Assembly: GCA_050116035.1 (NCBI GenBank)
Contig: JASFPJ010000023.1
Location: forward strand, 1 to 18,612
DNA: 18,612 nt
Direction of reading: 5' to 3'
Origin: SOIA01 sp050116035
GTDB lineage: Bacteria; Acidobacteriota; Aminicenantia; Aminicenantales; Aminicenantaceae
Position 1 is the first letter of the stretch, and each line of letters opens with the position of its first letter. Below, piece after piece: positions 15,208 to 18,612 of the stretch. Position numbers and translations under genes: made by a program. The notes under the pieces are model-generated. The model saw only the letters and a program-made list of their open reading frames with translations, was not told the origin of the DNA and searched no databases.

Positions 15208-16137
15208 TTACAGTTGACCCTTGACGAGTAAATTCTGGGGAAAGATTTCAAAGGTTGCCGGTAGTGTACCGACCTGTTCGCCATCCACTTCGATGAGAAC
15301 GTCTTTCTCCTCTCCTTCGGCAAACGCTTCAATTTTACTACCCTGGATTAGAGATATTTTTGGATGAGAGAGATGGGTTCCTGTGTAGATCTTCCAGACA
15401 TTCCGGAAGAATTCCAGTTTCTTCATGCCTTTGACGAGTACAACATCGAAGAGACCGTCATCAAGCTTTGCTTTGGGCGCTATTTTCATCCCTTTCCCGA
15501 AGATTCTCCCGTTTGAGATAGTCCCGATGAGATATTCATCCTCCGGGAGGTTCTGCCCATCGATTCTTATTTTGATTTTCTTATTCTTGTAACTCACAAA
15601 GGTGGAAATCAAGCATTTCAGATAAGATGATGCTTTCCGCTGCATTCTGTTTTCATTAACTTTTTTTACGACTTCTCCTCCTATCCCGAAATCTGAGACA
15701 TTCAAGAAGAACCTTTCATCTTCTTCTCCCGAATGATTTTTAAACCTTACCCTTCCGATGTCTATCAAGGAGGAAGGAGCATGAGAGACGACCTTGAGTG
15801 CATTCTTCAGTCTTAATGGAATATTCAGGCTTCTCGTAAAATCGCACCCTGTTCCCGATGGAACGATTCCCAGAGCCGCCATTGGATTGATAATTTTCTT
15901 GTCTTCGTAAAAGCCGTTGGCAATTTCATTGATTGTTCCGTCACCCCCGACTCCCACGATCAGTTCTGTGCCTTCTTTTATAGCGACTCGGGAGATCTCA
16001 GTGGCTTGCAAGGGTTTTTCAGTGAATTCATACTTGAATTCTTTTAAAAAACTCTTCAGACCGTCTTTAATTTGATTCCATTTTTTCCGCGTCTTGCCTT
16101 TGTTGGATTCAGGGTTGACGATTACCTGTGTTTTCAT
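15208..16137 (-). CDS. Diacylglycerol kinase / YegS-type lipid kinase
   Basis: Starting at the ATG at 16137 the protein is 309 residues, normal for the bacterial DagK/YegS family. It begins MKTQVIVNPESNKGKTRKKW, the usual first strand and glycine-rich turn. It then has the nucleotide-binding GVGGDGTINEIANG (GGDGT at 64-68) and IVPSGTGCDFTRSLNIP (the family usually has GTGNDF). DDGLFDVVLV in the C-terminal sandwich domain is also present. It would phosphorylate diacylglycerol or a related lipid at the membrane with ATP. An upstream in-frame ATG at 16206 would add 23 residues not typical of the family. AAGGAG at 16150-16155 supports the shorter start, which overlaps the upstream gene by 29 bases. 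Confidence -1.
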   Translation of the reverse strand: MKTQVIVNPESNKGKTRKKWNQIKDGLKSFLKEFKYEFTEKPLQATEISRVAIKEGTELIVGVGGDGTINEIANGFYEDKKIINPMAALGIVPSGTGCDFTRSLNIPLRLKNALKVVSHAPSSLIDIGRVRFKNHSGEEDERFFLNVSDFGIGGEVVKKVNENRMQRKASSYLKCLISTFVSYKNKKIKIRIDGQNLPEDEYLIGTISNGRIFGKGMKIAPKAKLDDGLFDVVLVKGMKKLEFFRNVWKIYTGTHLSHPKISLIQGSKIEAFAEGEEKDVLIEVDGEQVGTLPATFEIFPQNLLVKGQL

Positions 16138-16630
16138 GGACGTTCGGATCTCCTTGAGGAGGTTGAGGAGGTTTTTTCTTGAAAAGGGATATGCCAATGA
16201 TTCCACCCAGGGCTCCCAGAGCCGAGAAGATGATTCCGCTGACTAAAAGCTCGAAAAGAATCTTCGGAACGGTTGTTTCAAAGGCACTCTCGCTAAACAT
16301 GTCTTCGAATCCAGATGGCATCTCTTGCATGTATTCGGCAAATCTTTCCATCAATCTCTGGTAAATTTCCCTGTTCAGCGGCGTCAATATCAAGTCAACA
16401 ATTGTTTTGACCACAGCCGCCACGATTCCTGTGAAAACGCCGATGATGGCACCATCACTCGAAGTCAAAGGTCCGGGGGTGTTCTTATCGAGAAGATAGG
16501 TGGCAAGTATCGCTCCTCCGATAATCCAGAGGCAGCACAAGCAGCTGACGATAGGAATTCCGGAAAGTAAACCTGCGATAGCGCCACCGATGAGAGCCGG
16601 TGTCAGCACGAGTGTTTTTTGATCATTCAT
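16109..16630 (-). CDS. Small multi-pass membrane protein of unknown function
   Basis: This 173-residue protein is not recognised. It has about four hydrophobic, glycine-rich segments: near residues 10-27 (ALIGGAIAGLLSGIPIV), 30-47 (CLCCLWIIGGAILATYLL), 60-83 (AIIGVFTGIVAAVVKTIV) and about 124-149 (LFELLVSGIIFSALGALGGI). The loop between segments 3 and 4 is amphipathic and acidic, and the tail after segment 4 is Lys/Pro/Gln-rich and cytoplasmic-looking. Three cysteines (CLCC) cluster at the start of segment 2. GGAAGAAGG immediately precedes the ATG. It lies between a DUF2085-like gene and a lipid kinase on the same strand, so a membrane-associated role is likely; nothing more can be said. Confidence -1.
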   Translation of the reverse strand: MNDQKTLVLTPALIGGAIAGLLSGIPIVSCLCCLWIIGGAILATYLLDKNTPGPLTSSDGAIIGVFTGIVAAVVKTIVDLILTPLNREIYQRLMERFAEYMQEMPSGFEDMFSESAFETTVPKILFELLVSGIIFSALGALGGIIGISLFKKKPPQPPQGDPNVHENTGNRQP

Positions 16631-16672
16631 CCTTCTTCCTTTCTGTCTGTTTTTTCTATTCTAGTTTGATTT

Positions 16673-17257
16673 TCATCCGGATTTCAAGGCATATTTTCGA
16701 GCCTTTTTAGCTTTTTCTCGATCCCTATGGATAAAGAAATCGGAAACTCCGGTAATGAAATAAAAAGGCAAGATTAAGCCCCAGAGGAATCCCGTTAAAA
16801 AGCGTATCCAGTGAGGAGAGTTCCAGAGATGGAAAAAATTTCCCATGGCATCGAATACTAAAGGGGATGTGACAAGGATAAAAGTCCGAGTTCTGGGCAG
16901 GATTGTGTCAGAGAATCCTCTTCGAAGAGCGTAGAGCCCCATTCCTCCCAAAAATCCAAAATAAATTCCCAGACAACGGCCGCACACGGCAAGAGGGTGA
17001 CCGAACAAGAAAAAGGATCGAGAAGGTATTTGATGGCAGATGGGCGCAAATACTAAATAGGCAAAGCTGTTTAAACCAGAACCTTGGCTTTTGAGATATG
17101 GAGCCAGGAAAATGACCCCCAGCCAGAAAAGAATCCCGGTTAGTGTCAGAAAATAAACACGTCTAACTCTGTTTTTTTCTTCATTTCGAGAGGTTTTTGG
17201 TTTGAAAAGGACAGATGAATTCACGGGGAAAGATTTATTTTTGTACTTTTTCTTCAT
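16673..17257 (-). CDS. DUF2085-like membrane protein
   Basis: The 194-residue protein has a basic N-terminal 33 residues and several hydrophobic segments (about 34-54, 63-73, 95-110, 124-138 and 152-172). The DUF2085 signature is visible: FAPICHQIPSRSFFLFGHPLAVCGRCLGIYFGF, with C74-H75-Q76 and the CxxC at 92-95. These Cys and His residues may bind a metal or form a redox pair at the membrane, but the family's function is unknown. The proposed ATG at 17257 lacks a strong Shine-Dalgarno, so the start is moderately certain. It is the first gene of a three-gene minus-strand block, with the MITE-like element just upstream. Confidence -1.
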   Translation of the reverse strand: MKKKYKNKSFPVNSSVLFKPKTSRNEEKNRVRRVYFLTLTGILFWLGVIFLAPYLKSQGSGLNSFAYLVFAPICHQIPSRSFFLFGHPLAVCGRCLGIYFGFLGGMGLYALRRGFSDTILPRTRTFILVTSPLVFDAMGNFFHLWNSPHWIRFLTGFLWGLILPFYFITGVSDFFIHRDREKAKKARKYALKSG

Positions 17258-17279
17258 GGATTGACTACATCTTCATGCA

Positions 17280-17600
17280 AGCCTGAATTATTCATAAAAT
17301 ATGTCGACACTATATATCATTTTTAATGAATAGTTCAGGCTAACCTGGATTATTCACGAGCTGAGGTTGCTGTAGATGCGAGGCGTGGCCCATGAAGCTG
17401 TGGTCATCCACCGCGATTGGGCCGCAACAAAGCAGATGCAGTGAGATCGGCTCGCCCTTAGGGTAAAAGATGCCGACATAGAAAAAATGTATGCTCATGA
17501 AAGAAAGTCTGAATCTTGATTTTGAGAAAAACCTGCCTAAAAATCTCATATCATCGAGAATGTTATATAATGTCGGCATATTTTATGAATAGTTCAGGCT
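17280..17600. mobile_element. MITE-like element with long terminal inverted repeats, copy 2
   Basis: The ends of this segment are inverted repeats of about 42 bases. Comparing 17282-17321 with the reverse complement of 17559-17598 gives 36 matches in 40, beginning CCTGAATTATTCATAAAATA. The outer AG/CT also pairs. The inner part from 17340 shares ordered blocks with copy 1 at 2674-3051: CTAACCTGGATTATTCACGA, GAGGTTGCTGTAGA, GTGGTCATCCACCGCG at 17400-17415 and a block at 17450-17480 ending GATGCCGACATA. There is no transposase frame and no clear target duplication, so a non-autonomous element is inferred. It occupies the divergent intergenic region between the DUF2085-like gene and the trypsin-fold gene. 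Confidence -1.
17281..17340. repeat. Nested short palindromic end pair
   Basis: GCCTGAATTATTCAT at 17281-17295 pairs with ATGAATAGTTCAGGC at 17326-17340 (14 of 15), enclosing only 30 bases. It looks like two element ends without a body, nested in the left part of copy 2. The right arm with the next four bases (17326-17344) is repeated exactly at 17585-17603, so a 19-base direct repeat brackets the conserved body. Confidence -1.
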
Positions 17601-17603
17601 AAC

Positions 17604-17820
17604 TGAGAGGAGAGAGTTTGTCAATTCAATAACTCGCCCGATTACGGACCGCCTATACAGGCATCATGCTTTTTTCGCTTCATGCACCAGAATGAGTACA
17701 AAACACATGATGAAAGAATGTTTTTGGAAATCCCATGGCTCCCGTCGGGTTTTTTTAAGAGCGTTTCTCTCCATCTTTGCTATCACGTATTTGGAAAATC
17801 CTAAGAAACTCAGATAAAAT
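17604..17820. other. Non-coding stretch upstream of the trypsin-fold gene
   Basis: About 220 bases without a convincing frame on either strand. CCCGTCGGG followed by seven T at 17741-17756 looks superficially like a terminator, but the stem is only three pairs. I see no RNA gene or further copy of the repeat element. Confidence -1.
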
Positions 17821-17858
17821 TTGACAGAATTCCCTTCAAGGTGTAAATTTTAACCTTG
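17821..17858 (+). promoter_or_regulatory. Promoter with dyad over the -10 region
   Basis: A perfect TTGACA at 17821-17826 is followed after 17 bases by TAAATT at 17844-17849. The 6-base inverted repeat CAAGGT (17837-17842) / ACCTTG (17853-17858) straddles the -10 and could be an operator. The predicted start near 17856 gives a leader of roughly 60 bases before the gene at 17920. Confidence -1.
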
Positions 17859-17919
17859 TCTTTCTCATATTTTTATACGGAATGTGAATGGTTATCCTGA
17901 ATTACCAAAGGAGGTCATG

Positions 17920-18612
17920 ATGAACGCAATTAAAACAAAGAAGGTCATCTCATCAATTATTCTGTTCCTTCTTCCTATCACTTTTCTTTTCTCTCAATCC
18001 GAAGACGCACAAAAATTATTGGAAAGCAATATAGAGGGGATAGTCACTCTCATGGCCGTAGGAGGAGATAATACTATTGTTGGAGAAGGAGTTGGGTTTG
18101 TGCTCGAGCGAGGAGTCATTGCCACATGTTATCAGCTAGTATCAAAAGCCGTGAATGTGACCGGGAAAAATTCCAAAGGGAAAGAAGTCAAGATAGAAGG
18201 CATCCTGGCAGTCGATAAAAATTCAAACATTGCTTTACTCAGTATAAAAGGAAAAGCGCCGGCCTTCACGATAGGGAGTTCAGAGGAATTAGAGTCAGGG
18301 AAGAAAGTCTTCGCCATCGGAAGCACTGAAGCAGAAGAAATCATAATTTCAGAGGGAGAAGTGAAGGGCGTGCTTGACCTCACAGCTGAACGAAAAGTCG
18401 TCCAAACCTCGCTGGACGTGCCGAGGTATTTTAACGGAGCTCCACTTTTAGGGGAAAATGGTCAAGTCCTGGGCATGGTCATTTTTTTTGACAGAAGAGT
18501 CAGAATTACCGTTCCGTCTGACATATTGAACACGCTCCAGAAACAGACTTTGACCAAATGGAAGGACTGGCAACCAGAGGACTATCTGGATTCCCCGGAA
18601 GGATCATTATTC
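17920..18612 (+). CDS. Exported trypsin/HtrA-fold protein, predicted protease-dead (3' end outside window)
   Basis: The frame is open to the window edge; 231 residues are visible. Residues 1-25 form a signal peptide (MNAIKTKK then a hydrophobic stretch ending FLFSQS). The rest aligns by eye with S1C/HtrA proteases: GEGVGFVLERGVIATCYQLVSKA, then LAVDKNSNIALLSI, then FNGAPLLGENGQVLGMV. In HtrA these carry the His (NHVV), Asp (SDIAL) and Ser (GNSGG). Here the positions are Q72, N103 and N172, so the whole triad is gone. AAAGGAGG at 17907-17914 suits ATG 17920 better than the in-frame ATG at 17917. A periplasmic binding or scaffold role is the inference; residues after 200 leave the protease pattern, and any C-terminal domain lies beyond the window. 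Confidence -1.
   Translation, partial: MNAIKTKKVISSIILFLLPITFLFSQSEDAQKLLESNIEGIVTLMAVGGDNTIVGEGVGFVLERGVIATCYQLVSKAVNVTGKNSKGKEVKIEGILAVDKNSNIALLSIKGKAPAFTIGSSEELESGKKVFAIGSTEAEEIIISEGEVKGVLDLTAERKVVQTSLDVPRYFNGAPLLGENGQVLGMVIFFDRRVRITVPSDILNTLQKQTLTKWKDWQPEDYLDSPEGSLF

Noticed and set aside
16138..16206. Longer start for the lipid kinase at the upstream in-frame ATG
   Set aside because: The extra 23 residues precede the usual family N-terminus, and the shorter start has its own AAGGAG.
17340..17579. 79-codon minus-strand frame inside copy 2
   Set aside because: It lies wholly within the inverted-repeat element and shares no protein similarity with the frame in copy 1.
17732..17757. Intrinsic terminator with seven T
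   Set aside because: The stem before the T-run is only three pairs and there is no plus-strand gene upstream needing termination.

Overview
The window is about 18.6 kb of moderate-GC bacterial chromosome. It is gene-dense, with short intergenic gaps, mostly plus-strand genes and a minus-strand block near the right end. The gene mix includes a split lysine-ketoglutarate reductase / saccharopine dehydrogenase pair, a MEMO-family gene, hrcA-grpE-dnaK-dnaJ-rsmE followed by a Hanks-type kinase, an ilvE-type aminotransferase, pilT, alaS and secreted cell-wall and trypsin-fold proteins. This fits an uncultured Acidobacteriota-like lineage such as Candidatus Aminicenantes. That placement is inference from gene content; no marker was searched against a database.

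Layout: (1) 1-2646 holds the end of a lysine-ketoglutarate reductase gene, a complete saccharopine dehydrogenase and a MEMO-like protein that starts with TTG. (2) 2647-3456 is about 0.8 kb without a convincing gene. It carries a MITE-like non-coding element (about 2678-3051) that contains REP-like units, then the promoter of the chaperone operon. (3) 3457-9488 is a tightly packed six-gene operon: hrcA, grpE, dnaK, dnaJ, rsmE and a Ser/Thr kinase with a C-terminal zinc ribbon. Its DnaK lacks almost the whole alpha-helical lid. (4) 9489-15166 has a promoter followed by a branched-chain aminotransferase, PilT, alanyl-tRNA synthetase and, after a leader rich in inverted repeats, an exported lytic transglycosylase. 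(5) 15208-17257 on the minus strand encodes a DUF2085-like membrane protein, a second small membrane protein and a diacylglycerol/lipid kinase. (6) 17258-17916 holds a second MITE-like element with long imperfect terminal inverted repeats, then a promoter. (7) 17920 to the window edge is an exported trypsin/HtrA-fold protein in which all three catalytic positions appear to be replaced.

How the genes fit together: the saccharopine pair would degrade lysine to glutamate and aminoadipate semialdehyde. HrcA would repress its own operon, whose GrpE, DnaK and DnaJ form a chaperone cycle; RsmE and the kinase are translationally linked to it. AlaS, the aminotransferase and PilT are housekeeping or surface-motility functions sharing a transcript direction. 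I found no tRNA, rRNA, CRISPR array or transposase gene. The observations most worth a second look are the lidless DnaK, the triad-less trypsin-fold protein, the kinase attached to the heat-shock operon, the two related MITE-like elements and the stacked leader hairpins before the transglycosylase.
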